From an uncultured Lachnospiraceae bacterium (GTDB lineage Bacteria > Bacillota > Clostridia > Lachnospirales > Lachnospiraceae), in contig CAIFEV010000015.1 of NCBI GenBank assembly GCA_903789615.1, forward strand, positions 1 through 35,841: a stretch of 35,841 bases of DNA, written 5' to 3'. Positions within the stretch are counted from its first letter, which is position 1, and the number at the start of each line of letters is the position of its first letter. This document shows, piece by piece, positions 1-7,109 of the stretch. The notes beneath the pieces are model-generated. The model was not told the origin of the DNA. It saw only the letters and a program-made list of their open reading frames with translations, and searched no databases. Both the position numbers and the translations under genes were made by a program.

Positions 1-77
1 TGATGAAAGTCAGCGGCCTTTCTTTTGACCAGGGCGGATGGTTTGACGTTTACCAAACTTCCCCTCCGGTTTCCGGT

Positions 78-287
78 TTATTTCTCAATAAATGCTTCGT
101 GCCTGATCGTTATTGTTGGAATTTCAGTCGCATAGAGATTCAAAATTATCTGGCCTCCGTCCGGCGTCAGGTATCCAGCCTTATACGCAATATCGTCGGC
201 ATGGTCTATCAGATATTCTCCGCAGGCACGTATTACAGCTGCTTCTTTTTTACTAATCTTTTCGACATCATTTCTGTCAAATTTCAT
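78..287 (-). CDS. Small hypothetical protein (69 aa)
   Basis: A short soluble, charged protein that I do not recognise. The ATG at 287 follows a GGAG ribosome binding site at normal spacing. There is no signal peptide or membrane segment. It lies in the AT-rich left end among other very small genes, and runs divergently from the small plus-strand gene at 361. The context (small genes beside a decayed toxin-like or phage-like gene) would fit an orphan immunity or phage accessory protein, but nothing in the sequence proves it. The 77 bases to its left hold no gene I can support. Confidence 0.5.
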   Translation of the reverse strand: MKFDRNDVEKISKKEAAVIRACGEYLIDHADDIAYKAGYLTPDGGQIILNLYATEIPTITIRHEAFIEK

Positions 288-360
288 GTTGCTTTCTCCA
301 CTTTAAAGCATAATAAAATAAATGGCCGGATTATAATGGCCTTGAAAGGAGGTGATCATC

Positions 361-534
361 ATGTCTATGAGCATAATCGATAAGACTGAAATGCTTGCAA
401 AGTATTATCTTGATCATCATGATTTTTCGGATCTTAAGCCTGCCGAGCTTGCCGAAAAATACACTGATATCTGCAAAGAAATCAAACAATATCTTGATAA
501 TCAGTCTGATAGCAAGCCAAAAATCACGTATTAA
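361..534 (+). CDS. Small hypothetical protein (57 aa)
   Basis: A small helical, charged protein of unknown function. I place the start at the ATG at 361, because the in-frame GTG at 352 lies inside the very strong Shine-Dalgarno sequence AGGAGGTGAT (347-356). The residues DLKPAELAEKYTDICKEIKQ suggest an amphipathic helix. The gene stands alone and is followed at once by a hairpin terminator. The near-perfect ribosome binding site implies high translation. No family recognised. Confidence 0.55.
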   Translation: MSMSIIDKTEMLAKYYLDHHDFSDLKPAELAEKYTDICKEIKQYLDNQSDSKPKITY

Positions 535-540
535 CCGCAA

Positions 541-571
541 AGTCAGTCAGTTTCTGTAACTGGCTGACCTT
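541..571 (+). terminator. Rho-independent terminator after the 57-aa gene
   Basis: GTCAGTCAGTT at 542-552 pairs with AACTGGCTGAC at 558-568 around a five-base loop, with one G-T pair, and is followed by CTTTT on the plus strand. It lies seven bases after the stop at 534 and overlaps the 3' end of the convergent minus-strand gene at 543-764. Confidence 0.65.
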
Positions 572-764
572 TTATATTCAACCTGATTATTTTTCCGCCG
601 ATAATTTTCTGTATATCTTTGGCTGCTTCTACGCTTCTGAAAGGACATGCATCAAAAACATTTTCCGTAACCAGCCATCTACCATTCTCAATATCTTCGT
701 CCGTATTTTCTAATTTTCTTTTATATAACAATGCGCCAAGTTGTAAAATATATACTTCACTCAT
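543..764 (-). CDS. Small hypothetical protein (73 aa)
   Basis: An unrecognised 73-residue protein. Its ATG at 764 is preceded by GGGAG about ten bases upstream. No signal peptide, membrane segment or known motif is visible. It lies just downstream of a terminator (782-810) that closes the 63-aa gene, so it is a separate transcription unit. It could be a phage or toxin-immunity accessory gene by context only. Confidence 0.45.
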   Translation of the reverse strand: MSEVYILQLGALLYKRKLENTDEDIENGRWLVTENVFDACPFRSVEAAKDIQKIIGGKIIRLNIKGQPVTETD

Positions 765-781
765 AGTTTGATTCTCCCACT

Positions 782-810
782 AAAAAAGCACCTGCCGAAG
801 CGGGTGCCTT
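782..810 (-). terminator. Rho-independent terminator of the zincin-like / 63-aa unit
   Basis: On the minus strand GCACC pairs with GGTGC, with an inner GC/GC pair capped by a TTCG tetraloop and one C-A mismatch, followed by TTTTTT. It starts at the stop codon of the 810-1001 gene. Confidence 0.8.
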
Positions 811-1001
811 TAATTCTCAATAACTCCCTTTTTCAGGAGTTCCTTATCTCGCATATCCATCTCTTTTACATATTCTCTGTACTCTTTAGAGGCGTTTTTC
901 TTTAGTACGTCATTCCAATCTGTGTCATCTTCATCAAGATATATTTTCACTAAATTATCATGCTCTTTTTTTAATTTTTGTGGTATTTGAGAATCCATCA
1001 T
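810..1001 (-). CDS. Small acidic/charged hypothetical protein (63 aa), partner of the upstream decayed gene
   Basis: A 63-residue, highly charged, probably helical protein rich in Lys, Glu and Asp. It starts (ATG at 1001 or 998) two bases after the stop of the upstream zincin-like reading frame, with GGAG inside the upstream stop region, so the two were probably translationally coupled. Such a small charged protein directly after a toxin-like C-terminal domain is the usual position of an immunity protein, but I recognise no immunity family. It is followed by a strong terminator, so it is the last gene of the unit. Confidence 0.5.
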   Translation of the reverse strand: MMDSQIPQKLKKEHDNLVKIYLDEDDTDWNDVLKKNASKEYREYVKEMDMRDKELLKKGVIEN

Positions 1002-1003
1002 CT

Positions 1004-1598
1004 CTACTCCATTACTAATCGAAATATCTCATCAGCAAACTTATTTTTCATCCCACTCATATGTGTTTCTATAGCGTATGCAAACACCTCATATGATTTA
1101 TTTGCCTCACGAGGATCGCCAGTAATTTGGACAATCAGGTTTTTATATTCTCTTGAATTTTTTCTTAGCTTGAGATTTTTTCTGGCCTGATCCACAATTG
1201 TATCAGAATATAGTTCTGCCCCCTCCAGATTTATAAAAGTCAAAGGCATGTGCAGTTTCACGTGCACCGGTTCCATAGTCTTTCAAGCCTGCTTTCCCTA
1301 TCTGCATTATACCACTGGAACTCATTTTTCCCATCACTTTAAGATTTGGATTATACTGGATTTTTGAAATTCTATTTTCAACCCCCTGTAATACGGATAT
1401 AGTATCATCAGCCCCGGACAGTGTAATTTTAATTTGCTCAATATCTTGCTTTTCAAATCCTTCGATACTCACACCATATTGTTGAAAATAATTTTTTGCT
1501 TCCTGGCGTGCAACGAAAACAAACTTTCTTATGTTTTCCGTTGCACTTTTCTCCTGATTTTTGGAAAAAGTGCAACGAAATAAGGCATTCACCATCAT
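1004..1598 (-). pseudogene. Decayed zincin-like domain protein, frameshifted (toxin- or phage-type)
   Basis: Two overlapping minus-strand frames (1203-1598 and 1004-1276) join into one protein if one base is removed from the CCCCC run at 1219-1223: the first frame then continues as SGGAELYSDTIVDQ. The joined product contains ARETAHAFDF, which looks like a zincin HExxH motif (as HETAHALDF) with the first His changed to Arg by a single CAT-to-CGT change, and a downstream SYEVFAYAIE that could supply the third ligand Glu. Similar domains occur in polymorphic toxins and phage head proteins. The 5' end is poorly defined and runs into a cluster of inverted repeats at 1508-1670. Frameshift plus lost His suggest an inactive remnant. 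Family assignment is tentative. Confidence 0.5.
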
Positions 1599-1670
1599 TC
1601 CCGTTGCACCCGCTCCACCGGACAGGCAAAATGTGCAACGAATTCAGCCATTTTTTCAAATCCCGTTGCA
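1508..1670. repeat. Cluster of six alternating GTGCAACG / CGTTGCAC repeats
   Basis: The octamer or its complement occurs at 1508-1515, 1539-1546 region (CGTTGCAC), 1570-1577, 1602-1609, 1633-1640, and as CGTTGCA at 1664-1670, with orientation alternating strictly. The flanks are partly conserved (GAAAAC beside the first copy, GTTTTC beside the second; CTTTTCTCC and GGAAAAAG between copies two and three), so neighbouring copies could form hairpins. The cluster covers the 5' end of the zincin-like remnant. I do not recognise it as a known element. Confidence 0.7.
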
Positions 1671-1714
1671 ATTGAATACAACCTTTTCAATATGTTTGTA
1701 CTCCAAAGGCACAA

Positions 1715-1757
1715 AAAATCCCTGTAAGCCTTGCAGATTCAAGACTTACAGGGATTC
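1715..1757 (-). terminator. Rho-independent terminator of the serpin gene
   Basis: On the minus strand AATCCCTGTAAG pairs perfectly with CTTACAGGGATT, with inner CTTG/CAAG, followed by a T run. It begins about a dozen bases after the serpin stop codon. Confidence 0.9.
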
Positions 1758-1768
1758 GTGTGTTTTAT

Positions 1769-3088
1769 TCACTCCGCCTCAATCGTATAAACCGTCCCCA
1801 CAAACAGTACCGACCCGTCTTCACCCGTCATGGCAAAGAAGAACGGCCGGTTCAGATTAAAGGACACCTCTTCTTCCGGCGGTGCGGCCGCCATACTTAT
1901 CCCGAAATCCGTAAAGGCAGCGCCGGTCACGCCCTGCTCATCAATTGCAAATGTGGCCGCGTGTTCCGCCTTTGAGAGAAACACGCTGTTTTGTTTCGCG
2001 TCCGGAAACAGCGCAGAAAAATCCGCTCTGCCCTCGTCAAAGGCATCTGTGATTCCGAGACGCTGCAGAACCTCCGCAAGGTCTGTGTCTGAGGACGCGG
2101 TAAATTTCGGTATGGCCTCCCGGATCATGACCCGTACGGCATCGTCGTATCCGTACGGATTCTCCAGAAGAGCCATGACCTGTCCGTCATCCGCCAGATC
2201 CTGCGGACTGACACCCTCCCCCGGCAGGAAGAAGAACATCGTCCCGACATCTGATATACTGCGCTCTATGGCCGTGAAGTTATCTCCGCGGTAATACGCG
2301 CCGGTTTCCGATCCGTGCAGGAACGGAACCGTCTCGTCGCCCCCGGCGCCATGAAAGACATCCTCTTTCGTGGCTTCCTTTGCAAAAGGTTCTGCCCACT
2401 GCCCCTTGAGATACAGCGTGGAAACCAGTTCCATTGCCGTATCCTCTTCGGTCTTCATCCCCGACACATAATCTCCCATCAGATTGCCGGTCTTCTCATT
2501 GGTCCAGTCGCGAAGCGCCGAATTCATTTTTTCCGAGCCCATGACGCCGCAGTACGAATCCGCCCGGTACACCGATGAAAGTTCCTTCAGGCACTCCTGC
2601 TTCACGCTCAGACTGCCGTTAAGCCAGAAGCTGCTGCCCGGTATGACTTTGCACACCGGTGTGTCCGCATACTCCGATTCAAAAAGTTTCCCCGCCCTCT
2701 CCCGCATCTGGGAGATGTCCGAACATCCGGCGAGGGATAAAATCTGTTCTCTCGTGGCGCCATCCGCCGTCTCGGAGAGCATACCGAGAGCCAGGTACAG
2801 GTTGACCGGGGAAAGAACCGTATTCTTTTCTTCCCCCGACAAGATTTCCCGCATCACATCCCGGTAAAACGGATACAGCTGCGGCTGAAACGTCGCCAGT
2901 TCCGAAGCCGCTGCCTGCCGGTTCTGCTGCCATGTACGGTAAGCTTCACTGCCCACGAATTCAGCCGCGCTGCCTCCTTCCGGATCCGGCAAGGAAGCCC
3001 GCACCGTGCGAAGCCCGGAGTCCGGGGCGGACAGACATCCGGAAAGGCCGAGGAGCAGCAGAAGAAATAGCGGAAGTTTCCTTTTCAT
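1769..3088 (-). CDS. Serpin-family protease inhibitor, lipoprotein
   Basis: A serine protease inhibitor of the serpin fold, 439 residues. The ATG at 3088 has AGGAGG four bases upstream; an upstream in-frame start at 3115 lacks this. The N-terminus is a lipoprotein signal (KRK, a leucine-rich core, then LSGC with Cys18), so the protein should be anchored outside the membrane. The C-terminal part has the serpin hinge (DEQGVTGAAFT), the reactive loop and the closing NRPFFFAMTGEDGSVLFVG. Counting from the hinge Gly as P15, and separately from the PPE after the cleavage site, both place P1-P1' at Ala400-Ala401, suggesting an elastase- or subtilisin-like target. The hinge carries small residues at P12-P10, as inhibitory serpins do, but Phe at P9. 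Single-gene unit with its own terminator. Confidence 0.93.
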   Translation of the reverse strand: MKRKLPLFLLLLLGLSGCLSAPDSGLRTVRASLPDPEGGSAAEFVGSEAYRTWQQNRQAAASELATFQPQLYPFYRDVMREILSGEEKNTVLSPVNLYLALGMLSETADGATREQILSLAGCSDISQMRERAGKLFESEYADTPVCKVIPGSSFWLNGSLSVKQECLKELSSVYRADSYCGVMGSEKMNSALRDWTNEKTGNLMGDYVSGMKTEEDTAMELVSTLYLKGQWAEPFAKEATKEDVFHGAGGDETVPFLHGSETGAYYRGDNFTAIERSISDVGTMFFFLPGEGVSPQDLADDGQVMALLENPYGYDDAVRVMIREAIPKFTASSDTDLAEVLQRLGITDAFDEGRADFSALFPDAKQNSVFLSKAEHAATFAIDEQGVTGAAFTDFGISMAAAPPEEEVSFNLNRPFFFAMTGEDGSVLFVGTVYTIEAE

Positions 3089-3193
3089 ATCTCCTCCTGT
3101 CTTGTATATAATCACGAATCTTTTTTCATTTTCATAATATCAGACAGGAGAGTAGAAGTCAATGTCTGTGGCGATGATACGGGCAGCTGCTCT

Positions 3194-4666
3194 TTACAAA
3201 TGGATTTCCACTACTTTCGTCGCCACCGCTTCGCGGAAGGCGCGGTCATGCTCCACAAAAATAAGTGTCGGGCAGGCACCGCGGATAAGCTCCTCAATCT
3301 GTATCCGGGACGCGATGTCAATGTAATTGAGCGGCTCGTCCCAGACATACAGATGCGCGCGCTGACACAGGCTCCCTGCCAGAAGAACTTTTTTCTTCTG
3401 CCCTGCGGAATACGACGCCATGTCCTTTTCAAACTGGAGACGCGGAAATCCCAGTTTGCGAAGCATCATCAGAAATACACTCTCTTCAATCCGGGCGCTC
3501 CTTGCGAAGTCTGACAGACTGCCGCGCAGTCCGGACATATCCTGCGGCACATAAGAGACGATCAATCCCGATCCTGTCCTCACCTCACCGACATGGGGAA
3601 TATCCTGACCCGCCAGCAGTTTCAGAAGGCTGGATTTTCCGGACCCGTTTCCGCCGTCAAGTGCAATCCTATCGCCTGCCCTGCATTCAAATGTGACCGG
3701 ACGAAAGATCTCCTTTCCGCCGTAAACACACGCGACACCGGAAAACGTAACAAGTCTGTCTGTAAAGTATGAAAACGGCTCCATTTTCAGAACATCAGTC
3801 TGTTCCCGGTTTTGCAGCAGTTTCTGTTTATCTTTTATGGCGCGCTGCTGCCTGTTTTCAATTGCCTTCACGCGTTTCATCAGCTTTGCTGACTTGTGTC
3901 CGATGTACCCCCGGTCGACCGGCCCGTTTCCAAATTTTGACGCTTCCGTTTTCCCGGACCATCCGGCCGTCCGCCCTGCTGCTTTCTGCAGGCCGGTAAT
4001 CTGACGGCTGAGTTTATCGTTTTCCGCTTCCTCATATGCCTGCTGACGCCGGAAGTTCTCATACCACACGGAGAAATTGCCATTTGTCACCTGAATGTCC
4101 GACCGGTTGATCGAAAGGATGTGATCCACGCATCCGTCCAGAAAGCACCGGTCATGCGACACCAGAATGAATCCTTTCTTCCGGTTCAGATACGCCGAGA
4201 CGATCTCCCGCGCCTTCTCATCCAGATGATTGGTCGGCTCATCAATGAGCAGGAAATTCCCCTCTTTCAGGAACAGTGCTGCCAGCAGGACCTTTGTCTG
4301 TTCGCCGCCTGAAAGCGTGGCAAAGGGTCTTTCCAACACCGAATCGCTCACCGAAAGCCCTGCCAGTTCCCGTTCCAGCTCCCAGCTTTCAGCCTGCGGG
4401 CAGATATTCGTCAGCACATCCCCGGTTTTTCTCTGCGCATCCTCAACCTCGTACGGAAAGTAATCAAATGTCACGGAACTCAGAATTTTTCCTCTGTATT
4501 CGTACTGACCTATCAGGAGTTTCAGAAGCGTCGTCTTTCCTCTTCCGTTTCTCCCGATCAGTCCCAGTTTCCAGTCCGTGTCGATCTGAAAGCTCACATT
4601 TTCAAAAACATCTTCCGCCCCTTCCGGATAAGAAAACGTCAGATTTTCGACCTTTATCATGGACAT
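3194..4666 (-). CDS. ABC-F family ATPase, Lsa-like ribosomal protection protein
   Basis: A cytosolic protein with two ABC ATPase domains and no membrane segments. Domain 1 has Walker A GRNGRGKTT near residue 40, signature LSGGEQ, Walker B LLIDEPTNHLDE and SHD. A basic linker (about residues 210-290, with FIGHKxAK-like GYIGHKSAKLMKR) follows. Domain 2 has GGNGSGKSS, a diverged signature SAGQKKK, and VWDEPLNYIDI. The GRNGRGKTT and DEPLNYID forms are typical of the Lsa/Vga/CplR antibiotic-resistance branch, which frees ribosomes of lincosamides, streptogramin A and pleuromutilins. The start at 4666 has GGAG eight bases upstream. It lies 12 bases after a DUF523 gene, so it is probably co-transcribed with it. 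The resistance spectrum cannot be told from sequence. Confidence 0.88.
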   Translation of the reverse strand: MSMIKVENLTFSYPEGAEDVFENVSFQIDTDWKLGLIGRNGRGKTTLLKLLIGQYEYRGKILSSVTFDYFPYEVEDAQRKTGDVLTNICPQAESWELERELAGLSVSDSVLERPFATLSGGEQTKVLLAALFLKEGNFLLIDEPTNHLDEKAREIVSAYLNRKKGFILVSHDRCFLDGCVDHILSINRSDIQVTNGNFSVWYENFRRQQAYEEAENDKLSRQITGLQKAAGRTAGWSGKTEASKFGNGPVDRGYIGHKSAKLMKRVKAIENRQQRAIKDKQKLLQNREQTDVLKMEPFSYFTDRLVTFSGVACVYGGKEIFRPVTFECRAGDRIALDGGNGSGKSSLLKLLAGQDIPHVGEVRTGSGLIVSYVPQDMSGLRGSLSDFARSARIEESVFLMMLRKLGFPRLQFEKDMASYSAGQKKKVLLAGSLCQRAHLYVWDEPLNYIDIASRIQIEELIRGACPTLIFVEHDRAFREAVATKVVEIHL

Positions 4667-4678
4667 AAACGTTTCTCC

Positions 4679-5095
4679 TTATAACTCCTCCGCATCCACA
4701 ACTGCGAACCCGTTCCGGATGAGCAGTTCCGCCGTCACACCGGGACCTTCCGTGAGCCGTCCGCTGAAAGTCCCGTCATAATGCTGTTTCACACCGCAGC
4801 TGGGACTGCGGGGCTGCAGGATTACTCTGTCCGGTTTCTCCCGCAGCGCAATTTCCAGGCACTGCCTGGCTCCATCGCGGAAAGCAGCATCGACATTCCT
4901 TCCGTCCTTTGTGATCACTCTCCCGTCCCGGATTTCCGACGGCGTCCGCGGTGTTGGAAGACCGCCCATCACTTCCGGGCAGACGGCAATCACTGTGCTG
5001 CCTTCGGAAAACTGCAGGACCTTTTCATTCCGGTTATTCCCGCCGTTATATTTACAATTCTGTCCCAGCAGACAGGCGCTGATCATGAGCTTCAT
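4679..5095 (-). CDS. DUF523 family protein
   Basis: A 138-residue cytosolic protein of the DUF523 (YbbK-like) family. Family features visible are the N-terminal ISACLLGQNCKYNGGNN, the PEVMGGLPTPR segment near residue 40 and the SPSCG motif near residue 98. These conserved cysteines suggest metal or Fe-S binding, but the family has no firm biochemical role. The ATG at 5095 follows AGGAGG. It sits between a wrecked MATE gene and the ABC-F gene, all on the minus strand, and so may now be read from the old MATE promoter. Confidence 0.85.
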   Translation of the reverse strand: MKLMISACLLGQNCKYNGGNNRNEKVLQFSEGSTVIAVCPEVMGGLPTPRTPSEIRDGRVITKDGRNVDAAFRDGARQCLEIALREKPDRVILQPRSPSCGVKQHYDGTFSGRLTEGPGVTAELLIRNGFAVVDAEEL

Positions 5096-5107
5096 GTTTT
5101 CCTCCTT

Positions 5108-5769
5108 CTAAAGCGCGACAACAAGTACGATGCACTCCGCCACCGGCATGGCAAGCCATATGCGCGCCCGAACACCGGCTGGGAGCCCTGCGCAAGACCA
5201 TTGTACACCGCCAGAATCACAATCAGAATATTTGCCAGAATTCCGTACGCCGCCACACCGTCATTTCCTTCAAGCCGCAGGATCAGAAAATTGAATACGA
5301 ACATGACAATGCCGGAGGCCATCTCATTGACAAATGCCGGCGAAAACAACAGGATCACTTTCAGGTAAACTTCTGTACTCGCAAATGTCGTCCCGTCTGC
5401 TCCAGGAAAGACCGCCAGCCTGCCGCTTGCAAAGCAGGCGGCCAGGATGCCGATCATGCCAAACGCGAGGCCAGCCAGCACAGCCGCTGAAAAAGCGCTG
5501 TCTGACTTTTCTTTCCGGTTCTGTGTGCGGCTGATGATAAAGCGCGAGGCGCCGCCGATACCAAGCAGCAGGCCGACGCCATTTACCAGGTTATAGACGG
5601 GCAGTGCCAGATTCAGCGCGGCAAGTCCGGCGCTTCCGATTCCCAGCGAGATAAAGTACGTGTCGGCCAGGATATAGATGGACATGCCGATCATACTCAG
5701 GATATTCATAATAACATACCGATCAAATTCCCCCGCCAGCGCAGAATCCGCATTCTGTTTCTCTGCCAT
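5108..5769 (-). pseudogene. MATE-family efflux transporter, remnant with two internal deletions
   Basis: MATE exporters have about 450 residues and 12 membrane segments; here only some 220 codons remain. Start ATG at 5769 with AGGAGG upstream. Residues 1-146 are the intact N-terminal third (segments 1-4). At about 5331 the text jumps in frame from LLFSPAF to VNEMASGIVMFVFNF, which in full-length relatives is segment 7. At about 5160, after QPVFGR, a second jump leads, in another frame, to RIWLAMPVAECIVLVVAL followed by TAG at 5108-5110, a typical MATE C-terminus. The original frame stops instead at 5092. Two separate deletions, the second out of frame, have removed segments 5-6 and most of 9-12. 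It cannot be a working exporter. Confidence 0.85.
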
Positions 5770-6005
5770 GGTCTTTTCCTCCTCTTCACAAGACAGCAGT
5801 GCCCGCAAACAAAAATCGGGCGCCTCCCATTCCTGCAAAGACCTGACGGAATGAGATGACGCCCTTCTGGAAGACTACCCGGTGGCAGCCTCCCGACGTT
5901 CGTATTCAACTGTACACCCGGTCCTTTGACCGTGACGGCAGCTACTATACCATCGGATCCTGGGACATTTCAACACACAATACTGCAAAACAAAGTGCTG
6001 TTCGA

Positions 6006-6034
6006 TTGAGAAAGCCATCCGTCTGTGTTATTAT
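6006..6034 (+). promoter_or_regulatory. Promoter of the DUF4160/DUF2442 pair
   Basis: TTGAGA (6006-6011), 17 bases, TATTAT (6029-6034), about 38 bases before the ATG at 6072. The stretch 5839-6005 between this and the MATE remnant holds no gene I can support; a short plus-strand frame there looks protein-like but has no start signals. Confidence 0.55.
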
Positions 6035-6071
6035 TATAATAGATTTTATATTAATACGGGAGAGGAAATAT

Positions 6072-6338
6072 ATGCCGGAATTAAGCCGTTTTGGTGGAAT
6101 GGTCATTTATATGCTGTTCCGTGATACAGGGCAGCATAATAAACCACATGTTCATGTGTATTACGGCGAGTATGAAGCTGCAATTGCAATTGACGGAGAA
6201 CTGTTGGCAGGCTCTCTTCCGCGCAGACAGCTAAAAATTGTAACCGGATGGCTGGCTTTCCACGAGGAAGAAGCGTATGCCGCATGGAATCTTGCTGTTA
6301 GAGGTGAGCATTTCAATAAAATTCCGCCAATGAAATGA
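6072..6338 (+). CDS. DUF4160 domain protein
   Basis: An 88-residue protein with the DUF4160 hallmarks: N-terminal PELSRFGGMVIYMLF, then HNKPHVHVYYGEYEAAIAID, then the C-terminal basic/aromatic part with WLAFHEEEAYAAWNLA. The start is the ATG at 6072, with GGGAGAGGA upstream; longer in-frame starts would run through the promoter. DUF4160 genes are commonly found directly before DUF2442 genes, as here, and the pair has been viewed as toxin-antitoxin-like, without firm proof of activity. The flanking DNA is more AT-rich than its neighbours, which fits recent acquisition. Confidence 0.88.
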   Translation: MPELSRFGGMVIYMLFRDTGQHNKPHVHVYYGEYEAAIAIDGELLAGSLPRRQLKIVTGWLAFHEEEAYAAWNLAVRGEHFNKIPPMK

Positions 6339-6351
6339 GGTGAGAAAAAGT

Positions 6352-6645
6352 ATGTATATAAAAGATGGGATCTGTTATGCCGGCGAATTAAAAGAAGGAA
6401 TTAAGATAACAGATGCAAAGCCGCTCAGAGGCGGCATGATGCTTGTTACTTTTTCAACTGGAGAACAGCGGTTATTCGACACCACACTTCTGCAGGGATC
6501 AGCATTTGCACCGCTTAAAGATGAAAAGATATTAAACAACCCAACAATTTTCCACGGTGTCATCACATGGAATAACGGTGAAATCGACATCGCTCCGGAA
6601 ACAGTATATAAGGAAAGTTATGCATATAATAAGGATGCCGGCTGA
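6352..6645 (+). CDS. DUF2442 domain protein
   Basis: A 97-residue protein of the DUF2442 type: KPLRGGMMLVTFSTGEQRLFD, a central variable part, and the ending IFHGVITWNNGEIDIAPETV are family features. I start it at the ATG at 6352, preceded by GAGGTGAG at 6338-6344; a GTG at 6340 lies inside that ribosome binding site. The gap to the DUF4160 stop is 13 bases, so the two are co-translated. The role is unknown; it is probably the partner of the DUF4160 protein. Confidence 0.88.
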   Translation: MYIKDGICYAGELKEGIKITDAKPLRGGMMLVTFSTGEQRLFDTTLLQGSAFAPLKDEKILNNPTIFHGVITWNNGEIDIAPETVYKESYAYNKDAG

Positions 6646-6665
6646 CTTTGTCACATACAAGACTT

Positions 6666-6713
6666 GGGCGTCTCTTCTTCCTGCCAATATAAAGCAGAAT
6701 GAAGAAAACGCCC
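6666..6713. terminator. Imperfect hairpin between convergent genes
   Basis: GGGCGT at 6666 pairs with ACGCCC ending at 6713, with inner TCTTC/GAAGA and TGC/GCA. There is no T run on either strand, so it is at best a weak bidirectional terminator between the plus DUF2442 gene and the minus DUF1304 gene. Confidence 0.35.
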
Positions 6714-6720
6714 GCACACA

Positions 6721-7077
6721 TTAAAACAGACTGGAGATCAGTGTCAGAATGGCCAGCCCTCCCTGCATCAGGATGATCTTCGGGTTGCTGGTAAAACTGC
6801 CATACAGCGCCACGGCAATGATGTACACCATCAGGCAGATAACCGCCGTTTTGCTCGCGAATGCAAATACGGCCAGCAGGATCAGGACGGCGAGCAGTCC
6901 GTTGTACACGCCCTGATTCTTAAAAAGCGTGTTGACAGATTTCCGCTCAAGCTCGTCTTTCTCCATACCGAAGACTTTTGAAGTCTTAGCGGAAGCTGTG
7001 ACGAGCGTCTCAAGATAAAAAATGTAAAGAAATTCAAGCGCTGTCAAAACAGCAAAAATCTTTGTAATGCTGTTCAT
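6721..7077 (-). CDS. DUF1304 family membrane protein
   Basis: A 118-residue integral membrane protein with about four hydrophobic segments: residues 5-22, then after the charged VFGMEKDELERKSVNTLFKNQGVYNG loop three further segments. That loop (NTLFKNQGVYNG) is the DUF1304 signature. Start ATG at 7077 with GAGGGGGG upstream. It ends close to the hairpin at 6666-6713 and lies 32 bases downstream of the GPH symporter stop, so it may be read with that gene. Function of the family is unknown. Confidence 0.88.
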   Translation of the reverse strand: MNSITKIFAVLTALEFLYIFYLETLVTASAKTSKVFGMEKDELERKSVNTLFKNQGVYNGLLAVLILLAVFAFASKTAVICLMVYIIAVALYGSFTSNPKIILMQGGLAILTLISSLF

Positions 7078-7109
7078 ATTCCCCCCTCTTTATTGAATAT
7101 TGGCTTTGA

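Noticed and set aside
1508-1670. The repeats as a CRISPR array
   Set aside because: Units are only eight bases, alternate in orientation and lack constant-length repeats and spacers; no cas genes are present.
4781-5368. A 195-codon plus-strand frame across DUF523 and the MATE remnant
   Set aside because: It is antisense to DUF523, has no start signals and resembles no protein.
5856-6071. An upstream extension of the DUF4160 frame that reads like protein (VRIQLYTRSFDRDGSYYTIG)
   Set aside because: It would run through the promoter at 6006-6034, lacks a ribosome binding site and continues into non-coding-looking sequence. It might be a gene fragment, but I could not assign it.
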